From Streptomyces canus (GTDB taxonomy: Bacteria > Actinomycetota > Actinomycetes > Streptomycetales > Streptomycetaceae), in the NCBI RefSeq assembly GCF_030815415.1, contig NZ_JAUSWW010000001.1, forward strand, positions 7,502,001 to 7,566,000: 64,000 nt of DNA. The letters are read 5' to 3'. Numbering within the stretch: position 1 is the stretch's first letter; the number at the start of each line of letters is the position of its first letter. The notes beneath the pieces are model-generated. The model ran no database searches. It had not been told where the DNA came from and saw only the letters and a list, made by a program, of their open reading frames with translations. Positions 17,553-26,733 of this stretch are shown in pieces. The translations under genes were made by a program, and so were the position numbers.

Positions 17553-18437
17553 ATGTACCACACCTGGATGCGGTTCCTCACGCCCGGCCCCGCCCACCAC
17601 CGCCTCGGCCTCGTCTGCCTCGGCGTCGGCCTCCAGTACGGCGCCCTGCCCACCGTCGGCCCCCGCACCCTCGACCACCACGTCGCCGTCGTCATCAGCA
17701 CCGGCGGCGGCTGGTACGAGGACGCCCGCGGCCGCCGTACGACCGTCACCGCGCCCGCCCTGCTGTGGCTCACCCCCGGCGTCCCCCACCACTACGCGCC
17801 CGACCCCGGCACCGGCTGGGACGAGGGCTTCGTCGACTTCACCGGACCCGCCACCGCCACCTACACCGAACTCGGCTACATCGAACCCGACCGGCCCGTC
17901 GTCCCCCTCACCGACGCCACCGGACCCCGTGCCGTCATCGGACGCATGGCCCGCGCCGCCCGCCGCGACAACCCCCTCCTGGAGGTCGAGACCGGCGCCG
18001 CCGTCCACGAACTCCTCGTCGCCCTGCGCCGCGCCCGCGCCGACCTCACCCCCGACGGCCACCAGGTCCTCAAGGCCCTCGCCCGCGACGCCTTCACCCC
18101 CCTGTCCGTCGCCGACCACGCCGCCCGGCACGGCATGACCCTCGCCGAACTGCGCACCGCCGTGCGCCGCGGCGCCGGCTGCAGCCCCAAGGACTACCTC
18201 CTCGGCATCCGCCTGGGCCGCGCCAAGGAGCTCCTCGCCGCCACCGAACTCCCCGTCGCCGCCGTCGCCCGTCGCGTCGGCTACGACGACCCCGCCTACT
18301 TCTCCCGCCTGTTCACCCGCCGCGTCGGCACCGCACCCGTCCGCTTCCGCGCCCAACAGGGCCGCGCCGTCCCCGGCGGCTGGAGCGACCAGGTCCCCGA
18401 CCCCGACGACCCGCCCCGACTCCCCGGCACCACGTAG
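17553..18437 (+). CDS. AraC family transcriptional regulator
   Basis: 294-aa regulator. The N-terminal cupin-like sensor (about residues 20-110) includes LLWLTPGVPHHY, with possible ligand-binding histidines. Residues ~185-285 carry the two helix-turn-helix units: PLSVADHAARHGMTLAELR and the family signature VAAVARRVGYDDPAYFSRLF. It is divergent from the GH35 beta-galactosidase gene across 83 bp, so control of that gene by a sugar ligand is the likely role. The pattern is the usual one for local sugar regulons, but the inducer is unknown. Confidence 0.9.
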   Translation: MYHTWMRFLTPGPAHHRLGLVCLGVGLQYGALPTVGPRTLDHHVAVVISTGGGWYEDARGRRTTVTAPALLWLTPGVPHHYAPDPGTGWDEGFVDFTGPATATYTELGYIEPDRPVVPLTDATGPRAVIGRMARAARRDNPLLEVETGAAVHELLVALRRARADLTPDGHQVLKALARDAFTPLSVADHAARHGMTLAELRTAVRRGAGCSPKDYLLGIRLGRAKELLAATELPVAAVARRVGYDDPAYFSRLFTRRVGTAPVRFRAQQGRAVPGGWSDQVPDPDDPPRLPGTT

Positions 18438-19180
18438 GACCACGACGCCCGCCTCCGTCCCCACCGACGCGACTCCGGCGAATCCCCCGGATGACGAGGC
18501 CCACGCCACAAGGCGCCCCGGGCTGGCCTGACGATCGGGTTGGCCTGACGCCCGACCCGGCCCGACGATCGAGCCGGCCTGACGCCCGAGCCGGCCTGAC
18601 GCCCGACCCGGCCCGACGATCGAGCCGGCCTGACGATCGAGCCGGCCTGACGCCCGGGCTGGCCTGACGCCCGCGCCGACCCGACGATCGGGCTGACCGA
18701 TACCCGGGCTGGCCTGACGCCCGCGCCGACCCGACGATCGGGCTGACCTGACGATCGGGCTGGCCGATACCCGGGCTGGCCTGACGCCCGACCCGGCCTG
18801 ACGCCCGACCCGGCCTGACGCCCGACCCGGCCTGACGCCCGACCCGGCCTGACGCCCGACCCGGCCTGACGCCCGACCCGGCCTGACGCCCGACCCGGCC
18901 TGACGCCCGACCCGGCCTGACGCCCGACCCGGCCTGACGCCCGACCCGGCCTGACGCCCGACCCGGCCTGACGCCCGACCCGGCCTGACGCCCGACCCGG
19001 CCTGACGCCCGACCCGGTCCGACGAGCCGGCCCGACGCCCGGGCTGGCCGACGACCGACCCGGCCCGACGACCGGCCGGAGCCGCTCCCGTGCGCCTTCG
19101 TGGGCGGCCGGCCGCACGCACCGGGCCCGAGCGCGGACACCTCGACGGCGTTGCCGCGCTGCCACGTAGGGTGGTCGCCC
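18438..19180. other. gene-free, low-complexity interval
   Basis: A 743-bp interval without a credible gene. From about 18520 to 19080 it is built of degenerate units of the type CTGACGCCCGACCCGG and CTGACGATCGGGCTGG, with the perfect 14-copy array inside. Long minus-strand frames through it encode only Gly/Arg/Ser/Val repeats and are explained by the repeat. The last 90 bp should hold the promoter for the chorismate mutase gene. Confidence 0.8.
18780..19017. repeat. 17-bp minisatellite, 14 perfect tandem copies
   Basis: The unit CCTGACGCCCGACCCGG is repeated 14 times without mismatch (238 bp exactly). Flanking sequence on both sides has diverged relatives of the unit, so the perfect core looks recently expanded. 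There are no spacers, so this is not a CRISPR array. Confidence 0.95.
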
Positions 19181-19540
19181 ATGACCACCAGCACCAACGG
19201 AACCGGTGACGTCGACCCCGCCGTGCGCGAGGAGCTCGCCCGGCTGCGCGACAGCATCGACAACATCGACGCCGCCGTCGTCCACATGCTCGCCGAACGC
19301 TTCAAGGCCACCCAGCAGGTCGGCCACCTCAAGGCCCAGCACCAGCTGCCGCCCGCCGACCCGGCCCGCGAGGCCCGCCAGATCGAACGGCTGCGGACCC
19401 TCGCCGAGAACGCCAAACTCGACCCGGCCTTCGCTGAGAAGTTCCTGAATTTCATCATCGCCGAAGTGATCCGCCACCACGAGCGGATCGCCGAGAGCGT
19501 GGAGAACACGATCAACGGCACCTCGTCACAGGCCAACTGA
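19181..19540 (+). CDS. chorismate mutase (AroQ class)
   Basis: 119-aa all-helical chorismate mutase that converts chorismate to prephenate for Phe/Tyr biosynthesis. Visible are LARLRDSIDNIDAAVVHMLA (helix 1, with the active-site Arg and Asp), the Lys in QVGHLKAQ, and the C-terminal FLNFIIAEVIRHHERIAE. No prephenate dehydratase or DAHP synthase domain is attached. The ATG at 19181 follows AGGGTGG; an upstream in-frame ATG (19100) adds a repeat-derived leader that is not conserved in type. It is alone between the minisatellite and the receiver gene. Confidence 0.9.
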   Translation: MTTSTNGTGDVDPAVREELARLRDSIDNIDAAVVHMLAERFKATQQVGHLKAQHQLPPADPAREARQIERLRTLAENAKLDPAFAEKFLNFIIAEVIRHHERIAESVENTINGTSSQAN

Positions 19541-19680
19541 CCTCGGCCGACACCAAAAGGGCGTGACACGCGCGCCCGCGCGAGGCACGCTGCGCTGTGC
19601 ACCCCTTGTCAGCTGGCGAGCACTCCCCGTCAGCTCCTCGGACATAAGCTGGTTGTCCCACGCGGGAGGGACGTCGGGCC

Positions 19681-20232
19681 ATGCCGTCGGATGCCAAGAT
19701 CCTCATCGTCGACGACCACGAGGACACGCTGTACGCCCTGGAGAGCACCCTCGCCCCGCTGGGGTACCGGCTCAGCCGCGCCACCAGCGGCGACGAGGCC
19801 CTCAAGCAGGTACTCCGCGGGCAGGTCGGCCTGCTCCTCCTCGACGTCCGCATGCCCGGCGTCAGCGGCCTCGACGTCGTGCGCTACATGCGCCGCCTGG
19901 AACAGACCCAGCACATCCCCGTCGTCCTGCTCACCGGCTTCGGCACCGACCACGAACTCACCTCCACCGCCTTCGGACTCGGCGTCGCCGACCTGATCAC
20001 GAAACCCGTCGACCCCTGGGCGCTGCGCACCAAGGTCCGCTACCTCTACGACGCCCACCGGCGCCAACTCCTCCTCCAGGAGGAGATCCGCGAACTGCGC
20101 GCCCTCGTCAAGAACCACGGCGAGACCCACGACCGCCCCGCACGCCCCGCCCTGCCCCACCCGGACACCCGGGTCCCGCTCCAGCGCGCAGAAGGGGCGC
20201 ACCACGGCAGTCTCGAACAGGACCGGACATAG
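19681..20232 (+). CDS. response regulator, receiver domain only
   Basis: 183-aa orphan receiver protein. Phospho-acceptor motifs are intact: acidic pair VDDHED, phospho-Asp in LLLLDVRMPGVSG, Thr in LLTGFG and Lys in ITKPVDP. After the receiver (residues ~1-125) comes a short coiled-coil-like helix (RRQLLLQEEIRELRALVK) and a disordered tail. No DNA-binding or enzymatic output domain is present and no kinase is nearby, so it probably acts by protein interaction. The ATG is preceded by GGGAGG at 19663-19668. Confidence 0.88.
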   Translation: MPSDAKILIVDDHEDTLYALESTLAPLGYRLSRATSGDEALKQVLRGQVGLLLLDVRMPGVSGLDVVRYMRRLEQTQHIPVVLLTGFGTDHELTSTAFGLGVADLITKPVDPWALRTKVRYLYDAHRRQLLLQEEIRELRALVKNHGETHDRPARPALPHPDTRVPLQRAEGAHHGSLEQDRT

Positions 20233-20279
20233 GCCGCGTACCGATCCGCCCCTGTGCCCGGCCGGTCCCATCAGGCAGC

Positions 20280-22793
20280 ATGTCCTGCATGTCCGTACTG
20301 ACGCGCGACGAAGCGCAGACCCGTGCCAAGCTCCTCGACGTCCACCGGTACTCGATCGCCCTCGACCTGACGACCGGCGACGACACCTTCGACTCCCGCA
20401 CCGTCATCCGCTTCACCCTGCGTACGGACGGCGACACCTTCGTCGAGCTCAAGCCCGCACAGCTGCGTTCCGTCGCCCTCGACGGAGAGCCCCTCGACCC
20501 GGAGTCCCTGGACGGCGACCGGCTGCCCCTGAAGAACCTCACCGCCGGCGAACACGAACTCCACATCGGCGCGAGCATGCGCTACTCCCGCACCGGCGAA
20601 GGCATGCACCGCTTCACCGACCCCGCCGACGGCGAGACCTACCTGTACACGAACCTGTGCATGGACGACGCCCCCCGCGTCTTCGCCGCCTTCGACCAGC
20701 CCGACCTCAAGTCCGTCTTCGAGCTGACCGTGAAGGCCCCCGAGCACTGGACCGTCCTCGCCAACGGCATCGCCGAACACCTCGGCGACGGCCACTGGCA
20801 GACCGCCCCCACCCCGCGGATCTCCACCTACCTCGTCGCCGTCGCAGCCGGCCCCTACCACTCCGTCACCACCGAACACCGCGGCCTGCCCTTCGGCCTG
20901 CACTGCCGCCGCTCGCTCGCCCCCTACCTCGACGCGGACGCCGACGAACTCTTCGAGGTCACCAAGCAGTGCTACGACCGCTACCACGAGAAGTTCGAGG
21001 AGCCCTACCCCTTCGACTCCTACGACCAGGCATTCGTCCCCGAGTTCAACGCCGGCGCCATGGAGAACCCCGGACTGGTCACCTTCCGCGACGAGTTCGT
21101 CTACCGCTCCGCCGTCACCGACACCGAACGCCAGACCCGCGCCATGGTCATCGCCCACGAAATGGCCCACATGTGGTTCGGCGACCTCGTCACCCTGCGC
21201 TGGTGGGACGACATCTGGCTCAACGAGTCCTTCGCCGAGTACATGGGCTACCAGACCTGCGCCGAAGCCACCCGCTTCGCCGACACCTGGACCGATTTCG
21301 GCGTCGCGCGCAAGGCCTGGGGCTACGAGGCCGACCAGCGCCCCTCCACCCACCCCGTCGCCCCCGACCCCGAGCTGGTGCCCGACACCGCCTCCGCCAT
21401 GCTCAACTTCGACGGCATCTCCTACGCCAAGGGCGCCTCCGCACTACGGCAACTGGTGGCCTGGCTCGGCGAGAAGGACTTCCTCGCCGGCATCAACACC
21501 CACTTCGCCCGCCACAAGTTCGCCAACGCCACCCTCGCCGACTTCATCGACTCCCTCGCGAGCAGCACCGAACGCGACGTCCACGCCTGGGCCGAGACCT
21601 GGCTGCGCACCACCGGCGTCGACACCCTCAAGCCCCAGGTCACCCCCGGCGACGAAGGCACCTACACCCTCCAGGTCGAGCACACCGGCAGCCGCCCGCA
21701 CCGCATCGCCGTAGGCCTCTACGACCGGACCCTGGCGGAAGGCGCGACCGACGAGGGCCGCCACCTCGTCCTGCGCGAACGCCTCGACCTCGACATCCCG
21801 CAGACCGCACCCCAGCCCATCGGCAAGCGCCCCGCCCTCCTGCTCCTCAACGACGGCGACCTCAGCTACGCCAAGGTCCGCTTCGACGCCGACTCCTTCG
21901 ACACCGTCCGCGCCGCCCTGTCGGGCCTGCCCGACCCACTCACCCGCGCCGTCGTCTGGAACGCCCTGCGCGACGCGGTCCGCGACGGCGAACTGGCGGC
22001 CACCGCCTACCTCGAGGCGGCCCGCACCCACCTTCCGCACGAGACCGACCTCGCCCTCGTCCAGGGCGTCCTCGCCTTCGCCTCCGTCCAGGTCGCCGGC
22101 CGCTATGTGACCCCCGAGGAGCGCCCCGCCGCCCTCGCCACCCTCACCTCCCTGTGCCGCGACCTCATCCGCCGCACCGAGGACGGCGACAACCCCGGCC
22201 TGCGCCTGATCGCCGTACGCCACTTCATCGACGTCGCCGCCCACCCCGACACCATCGCCGCCTGGCTCGCCGACGGCACCGTCCCCGGCGGCCCCGAACT
22301 CGACCCCGAACTGCGCTGGCGCGTCCTGGCCCGCCTCGCCGCCCTCGACGCCACCGACGAGACCGCCATCGCCGCCGAACTCGACCGCGACCCGTCCGCC
22401 ACCGGCCAGGAGGGCGCCACCCGCTGCCGCGCCGCCCTGCCCGACGCAGCCGCCAAGCGCACCGCGTGGGAAGCCATGTTCGCCCACGACGACCTGTCCA
22501 ACTACCTGTTCACCGCCACCGCCCAGGGCTTCTGGCAGCCCGAACAGGCCGAACTCCTCCAGGAGTACGTCCCGCGCTACTTCGAGGACGCCGTCGCCCT
22601 CGCCGCCCGCCGCGGCCCCGCCATCGCCGACGCCGCCGGCCGCTACGCGTTCCCCGCCCACGCCGTCGACGCCGACACCCTCAGCCACGGCGAACGATGC
22701 CTGCGCAACGCCGACCCCATCCCGGCCCTGCGCCGCAAGCTCGCCGACCAACTCGACGACCTGGCACGCGCATTGCGAGTGAGGGAGGCCTAG
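20280..22793 (+). CDS. pepN: aminopeptidase N (M1 family)
   Basis: 837-aa zinc aminopeptidase, full length for actinobacterial PepN. The exopeptidase motif is NAGAMENPG. The zinc site is VIAHEMAHMWFGDL with the third ligand in NESFAEYMGY, and a substrate-anchoring Tyr sits in ISYAKGAS. The helical C-terminal domain (about 450-837) is intact. It removes N-terminal residues in general peptide turnover in the cytoplasm. The ATG at 20280 or the in-frame ATG at 20289 (MSVLTRDEA) may be the true start. It is followed by its own 106-bp gap before the next gene, so it is likely monocistronic. Confidence 0.95.
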   Translation: MSCMSVLTRDEAQTRAKLLDVHRYSIALDLTTGDDTFDSRTVIRFTLRTDGDTFVELKPAQLRSVALDGEPLDPESLDGDRLPLKNLTAGEHELHIGASMRYSRTGEGMHRFTDPADGETYLYTNLCMDDAPRVFAAFDQPDLKSVFELTVKAPEHWTVLANGIAEHLGDGHWQTAPTPRISTYLVAVAAGPYHSVTTEHRGLPFGLHCRRSLAPYLDADADELFEVTKQCYDRYHEKFEEPYPFDSYDQAFVPEFNAGAMENPGLVTFRDEFVYRSAVTDTERQTRAMVIAHEMAHMWFGDLVTLRWWDDIWLNESFAEYMGYQTCAEATRFADTWTDFGVARKAWGYEADQRPSTHPVAPDPELVPDTASAMLNFDGISYAKGASALRQLVAWLGEKDFLAGINTHFARHKFANATLADFIDSLASSTERDVHAWAETWLRTTGVDTLKPQVTPGDEGTYTLQVEHTGSRPHRIAVGLYDRTLAEGATDEGRHLVLRERLDLDIPQTAPQPIGKRPALLLLNDGDLSYAKVRFDADSFDTVRAALSGLPDPLTRAVVWNALRDAVRDGELAATAYLEAARTHLPHETDLALVQGVLAFASVQVAGRYVTPEERPAALATLTSLCRDLIRRTEDGDNPGLRLIAVRHFIDVAAHPDTIAAWLADGTVPGGPELDPELRWRVLARLAALDATDETAIAAELDRDPSATGQEGATRCRAALPDAAAKRTAWEAMFAHDDLSNYLFTATAQGFWQPEQAELLQEYVPRYFEDAVALAARRGPAIADAAGRYAFPAHAVDADTLSHGERCLRNADPIPALRRKLADQLDDLARALRVREA

Positions 22794-22899
22794 GACCTCA
22801 GACGTAGGCCGCGGTTGCTCCCGGGAGACGACGCGGGAAGGCGATCGTCCGCTCTAGGCTACGGACAGTCAAGGACGATCAACCCTGGGAGACAGACCC

Positions 22900-23718
22900 G
22901 TGATCTTAGTAACCGGCGCCACCGGAAACGTCGGCCGTGCCCTCGTCGACCGCCTCGTCGCCGCAGACCGACCCGTACGCGCCCTCACCCGCGACCCCCA
23001 GAAGGCCGCACTGCCCGACGGGGTGGAGGTCATGCGCCTCCACCCCGACAAGGCCGTCTTCGAAGGCGCCACCAAACTCTTCCTCTACGTCCAGGCCGCG
23101 AACGCCGACCTCCTCACGGCCGCCCGCGAAGCCGGCGTCCGCCACGTCGTGTTCCTGTCCGCCGGATACGTCAAAGAAGACGCCGACGACAACAACCCCC
23201 TCCGGGTCATGCACGCCGACGCCGAACGCGCCATCCGCGACAGCGGCCTGGAATGGACCTTCCTGCGCCCCCACGCCTTCGCCGTCAACGCCCTCTCCTG
23301 GGCGGGACAGATCCGCGCCGGCGACACCGTCCGCGGCGTCTTCGCCGACGCGATGAGCGCACCCATCCACGAGGACGACATCGCCGCCGTCGCCGAACGC
23401 GCCCTCCTCGACGTCGGCCACGAAGGCGCCGTCCACGTCCTCACCGGACCCGCGGCGACCAGCAACGCCGACCAGATCGCCGCGATCGGCCGAGCCCTCG
23501 GACGCGACCTGGAGTACGTCGAACTCCCGCCGGAACAGGCCGCCACCGAACTCTTCTCCCACATGCCGCCCCACCTCCTCCAGTTCCTGCTGAAGAGCTG
23601 GGCCGCCACCGTCGGCGCGACCCCGGAGATCACCGGCACCGTCGAGAAGATCACCGGCACCCCGGCCCGCACCTTCGAGCAGTGGGCCCGCGACCACGCC
23701 GAGGACTTCCGGGGCTGA
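22900..23718 (+). CDS. NmrA-like NAD(P)-binding protein (atypical SDR)
   Basis: 272-aa Rossmann-fold protein. The nucleotide motif is VTGATGNVGRAL at the N-terminus. The classical SDR Tyr-x-x-x-Lys is missing, as in NmrA/QOR2-type redox sensors and reductases; WTFLRPHAFAVNAL and PIHEDDIAAVAERAL are typical of that group. The GTG start follows CTGGGAGA. Codon 3 is TTA, the rare leucine codon that needs the bldA tRNA, so the protein may accumulate only during development or secondary metabolism. The substrate is unknown. Confidence 0.82.
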   Translation: MILVTGATGNVGRALVDRLVAADRPVRALTRDPQKAALPDGVEVMRLHPDKAVFEGATKLFLYVQAANADLLTAAREAGVRHVVFLSAGYVKEDADDNNPLRVMHADAERAIRDSGLEWTFLRPHAFAVNALSWAGQIRAGDTVRGVFADAMSAPIHEDDIAAVAERALLDVGHEGAVHVLTGPAATSNADQIAAIGRALGRDLEYVELPPEQAATELFSHMPPHLLQFLLKSWAATVGATPEITGTVEKITGTPARTFEQWARDHAEDFRG

Positions 23719-23815
23719 CCCCCGCCACGTTTCCCCCGCACGGAAGTACCCCCTTTCGGGTCTGAATCGCTGAACCTCTCGGGCGCGCCCACGCAACCGC
23801 GTACAAGCTGGCACC

Positions 23816-25237
23816 ATGCGCACCCCGCCACTGGCCTCAGGACCCGAAGGCCCCCGCGCCCTGCGCCCGTTGCTCGACACCGTCCTCGAAGCGCTACGAG
23901 ACGGCGCACAGGAGCGCGGGGGACCACTTCCGGCGGGAGGCCCGGAGACGGTCGCAGCACGAGTACGGGACGCGCTGGGCGACGTACTCCCGGACGAGGG
24001 CGACCCGGAGGCCCTACGGCACCTGGTCCGGTCCTTGGCGCAAGGCTCAGCAGATCCGGCGGACCCTTTGTGCGCCGCCCACTTGCATTGCCCACCCCTC
24101 GCGGTAGCGGCGGCAGCCGACCTGGCGGCGTCAGTCCTCAACCCGTCCCTGGACTCCTGGGACCAGGCACCAGCAGCGTCGGAGCTGGAGCGACTGCTGA
24201 TCCGGGTACTTGCAAACGAGGTCTACGGGGACCCACGTAGGGGCGCGGGGAACTGCGCGACAAGCCACAACGGCGCCGCAGCCGACAACGCACCCGATGC
24301 CCTGGTGACAACGGGCGGCACCGAATCAAACCAACTGGCCCTCCTCCTGGCCAGAGAAGCCTTCGGCGCCGGTGTCCGGCTCATCCACGGAGCCAACGCC
24401 CACCACTCACTCCCGCGGAGCGCCTGGCTCCTCGGCCTCCCCGACCCGGTGACCGTCCCCGCCCCCACAGGCACCCTCGACCCCGCCGCCCTGGACGCCA
24501 CACTCACCGACCTCCCCGGCCCCCACCTCGTCGCCGCCACCGCAGGAACCACCGACGCGGGCCTCATCGACCCCCTCCCCGAGATCGCCGCGGTCTGCCG
24601 AACCCACGGCGCCCGCCTCCACATCGACGCGGCATACGGCGGAGGACTCCTCTTCAGCACCCGGCACCGGGACAAGCTCACCGGCCTGAGCTCCGCAGCC
24701 ACCGTCACACTCGACCTGCACAAACTCGGCTGGCAACCGGTCGCCGCCGGCCTCCTCGCCGTCCAGGACGCCCGCGACCTCGCAGCCCTCCGACAGCGCG
24801 CCGACTACCTCAACGCCGACGACGACACCGAAGCCGGCCTCCCCGACCTCCTCGGCCGCTCCCTGCGCACCACCCGCCGCCCCGACGCCCTCAAGATCGC
24901 CGTCACCCTGAAAACCCTCGGCCGCACCGGACTAGGCCGACTCGTCGACCAAGTCTGCGCACGGGCAACGGACTTCGCCGAACTCATCCAGGACCACCCC
25001 GGGTTTGAACTCCACGACGCGCCCACCATCAGCACGGTCCTGTTCCGGCCGGTCCACGCCACCGACGACGACATCGCCGCCGTACGCCGAAAACTCCTCA
25101 CCGACGGCCGCGCCGTCCTCGGCCGGGCCCGCCTCGACGGCCGGCTCTGGCTCAAGGCCACCCTCCTCAACCCCCACACCCGGCCCGACGACCTGGCCGC
25201 ACTCCTGAAAGTCGTGGAAGGAACCACCCGCAGATGA
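23816..25237 (+). CDS. PLP-dependent group II decarboxylase (DesA-like), with repeat insert
   Basis: 473-aa pyridoxal-phosphate decarboxylase of the glutamate/diaminobutyrate/lysine group. Cofactor residues are TTGGTESNQ (phosphate site), HIDAAYGGG (Asp and Ala around the pyridine ring) and the PLP lysine in LDLHKLGWQP. It overlaps the next gene, an N-hydroxylase, by 4 bp (ATGA). The pair recalls desA-desB of desferrioxamine synthesis, where lysine is decarboxylated to cadaverine, but the sequence is diverged from remembered DesA. Residues about 140-160 are encoded by an in-frame dispersed repeat (24239-24286), normally intergenic, placed just before the TTGGTES loop. Activity may be affected. 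Confidence 0.8.
   Translation: MRTPPLASGPEGPRALRPLLDTVLEALRDGAQERGGPLPAGGPETVAARVRDALGDVLPDEGDPEALRHLVRSLAQGSADPADPLCAAHLHCPPLAVAAAADLAASVLNPSLDSWDQAPAASELERLLIRVLANEVYGDPRRGAGNCATSHNGAAADNAPDALVTTGGTESNQLALLLAREAFGAGVRLIHGANAHHSLPRSAWLLGLPDPVTVPAPTGTLDPAALDATLTDLPGPHLVAATAGTTDAGLIDPLPEIAAVCRTHGARLHIDAAYGGGLLFSTRHRDKLTGLSSAATVTLDLHKLGWQPVAAGLLAVQDARDLAALRQRADYLNADDDTEAGLPDLLGRSLRTTRRPDALKIAVTLKTLGRTGLGRLVDQVCARATDFAELIQDHPGFELHDAPTISTVLFRPVHATDDDIAAVRRKLLTDGRAVLGRARLDGRLWLKATLLNPHTRPDDLAALLKVVEGTTRR
24239..24286 (+). repeat. dispersed Streptomyces repeat inside a coding sequence
   Basis: AGGGGCGCGGGGAACTGCGC and the following CAAGCCACAACGGCGCCGC match the element otherwise found between genes (9098, 14243, 46435). 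Here it is read in frame as RGAGNCATSHNGAAAD within the decarboxylase and introduces no stop. Confidence 0.85.
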
Positions 25238-26646
25238 CCCCCACCCCGCCCCACCAGCAACCCGACGCACCCCGCGACCTCGTCGGCATCGGCATCGGCC
25301 CCTTCAACCTCTCCCTCGCCGCCCTCGCCCACCCCCTCGCCGAACTCGACACCGTCTTCTACGAACAACGCCCCGCCTTCGACTGGCACCCCGGACTCCT
25401 CATCGACGGCGCCAGAATCCAGGTCCCCTTCCTAGCCGACCTGGTCACCCTCGCCGACCCCGCCAGCCCCTGGACCTTCCTCAACTACCTCAAGAGCCGC
25501 GACAGACTCTTCCCCTTCTACTTCGCCGAGCGCTTCCACATCCAGCGCGCCGAATACGACGCCTACTGCCGCTGGGTCGCCGAGAACCTCCCCGGACTCC
25601 GCTTCGGCCACCAGGTCGACGCCGTCCGCTGGAACCCCGAACGCGACCTCTTCGAAGTCGACTTCACCCAGCTCGACACCGACGGAGAAGCCGACGCCCT
25701 CGGCCGGACGTACACGAAGAACATCGCCCTCGGCGTCGGCACCGAGCCCTACATCCCCGAACCCCTCAAACCCCTCGTCGAAGCCACCGGCGTGCCCGTC
25801 ATCCACGCCGCCGACTACCTCGCCCACCGCGACGCCTTCCAGCGCGCCGCACACGTCACCGTCGTCGGCACCGGACAGACCGGCGCCGAGGTCTTCCTCG
25901 ACCTGCTCCGCACCCGCCCCGCAGGCCGCGAAGGCCTCCACTGGCTCGGCAGCACCAAGGCCTTCGCCCCCATGGAGTACTCCAAACTCGGCCTGGAACA
26001 CTTCAGCCCCGACTACACCCGCTACTTCCACGCCCTCCCCGAAGCCGAACGCGACCGCCTCGTCACCTCCCAATGGCAGCTCCACAAAGGCATCGACGCC
26101 GACACCATCGCCGCCATCCACGACGAGCTCTACCGACGCACCCTGCACGGCGGCTGGCCCGACACCGTCCTCACCCCCGGCGTCCGCGTCCGCACCGCGG
26201 GCCGCGTCGCCACCACCAAGGTCGAACTCCACCTCGAACACACCGAGCAGCGCACCCGCTCCCGCCTCACCACCGACGCCGTCGTCCTCGCCACCGGCTA
26301 CCGCGAACGCCCCCTGAACCGCATCCTCGCCGGACTCGACCCCTACCTGCGCCGCGACAGCCGCGAACGCCCCCGCGTCGACGAACAGTTCCGCCTCGTC
26401 CTCGACCCCTCCGTCACCGGCAGCCTCTACGTCCAGAACGCCGAACGCCACACCCACGGCGTCGGCACCCCCGACCTCGGCCTCGCCGCCTGGCGCAGCG
26501 CCACCATCCTCAACTCCCTGACACAAAAGGCCCCCTACCCCCTCCCCACCCGAACGGCCTTCACCACCTTCGGCCTCGACCAGCAGCCCCAGATCCCCGC
26601 CGCACGCCAGGCCCAGACACTCACCCCCCTCGTCGAGGGACGCTAG
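25234..26646 (+). CDS. lysine/ornithine N-monooxygenase (SidA/IucD/PvdA family)
   Basis: 470-aa flavin-dependent N-hydroxylase that adds OH to a side-chain amine for siderophore assembly. The FAD site is GIGIGPFNLSLAALA, the NADPH site VVGTGQTGAEVFLDL, and the C-terminal DxxxATGY-type motif VVLATGYRERP. The ending GVGTPDLGLAAWRSATILN is typical of lysine-type hydroxylases. It is translationally coupled to the decarboxylase, so cadaverine or another diamine from that enzyme is the inferred substrate. No acyltransferase (desC-like) or IucA/IucC synthetase (desD-like) follows; the next gene is a convergent nucleotidase. It may therefore supply another locus. Confidence 0.87.
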   Translation: MTPTPPHQQPDAPRDLVGIGIGPFNLSLAALAHPLAELDTVFYEQRPAFDWHPGLLIDGARIQVPFLADLVTLADPASPWTFLNYLKSRDRLFPFYFAERFHIQRAEYDAYCRWVAENLPGLRFGHQVDAVRWNPERDLFEVDFTQLDTDGEADALGRTYTKNIALGVGTEPYIPEPLKPLVEATGVPVIHAADYLAHRDAFQRAAHVTVVGTGQTGAEVFLDLLRTRPAGREGLHWLGSTKAFAPMEYSKLGLEHFSPDYTRYFHALPEAERDRLVTSQWQLHKGIDADTIAAIHDELYRRTLHGGWPDTVLTPGVRVRTAGRVATTKVELHLEHTEQRTRSRLTTDAVVLATGYRERPLNRILAGLDPYLRRDSRERPRVDEQFRLVLDPSVTGSLYVQNAERHTHGVGTPDLGLAAWRSATILNSLTQKAPYPLPTRTAFTTFGLDQQPQIPAARQAQTLTPLVEGR

Positions 26647-26733
26647 GAGAAGAGCACGCACGCCAACGGCGCCGACGTGAAAACCCCGCCGACGCCGTGG
26701 ACACAACTCTGCTGAGCCTTTCGAAGGCTGGAC

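Noticed and set aside
18780..19017. Possible CRISPR array
   Set aside because: The 17-bp units are contiguous with no spacers, and there are no cas genes nearby.
17481..19602. Long minus-strand ORFs over the minisatellite encoding Gly/Arg/Ser/Val repeats
   Set aside because: All three frames are open because the 17-bp unit has no stop on that strand. They overlap the AraC and chorismate mutase genes antisense, with no start-site or domain support.
23719..23815. Iron box (DmdR/IdeR) upstream of the decarboxylase/N-hydroxylase pair
   Set aside because: No TTAGGTTAGGCTCACCTAA-like palindrome is present in the gap.
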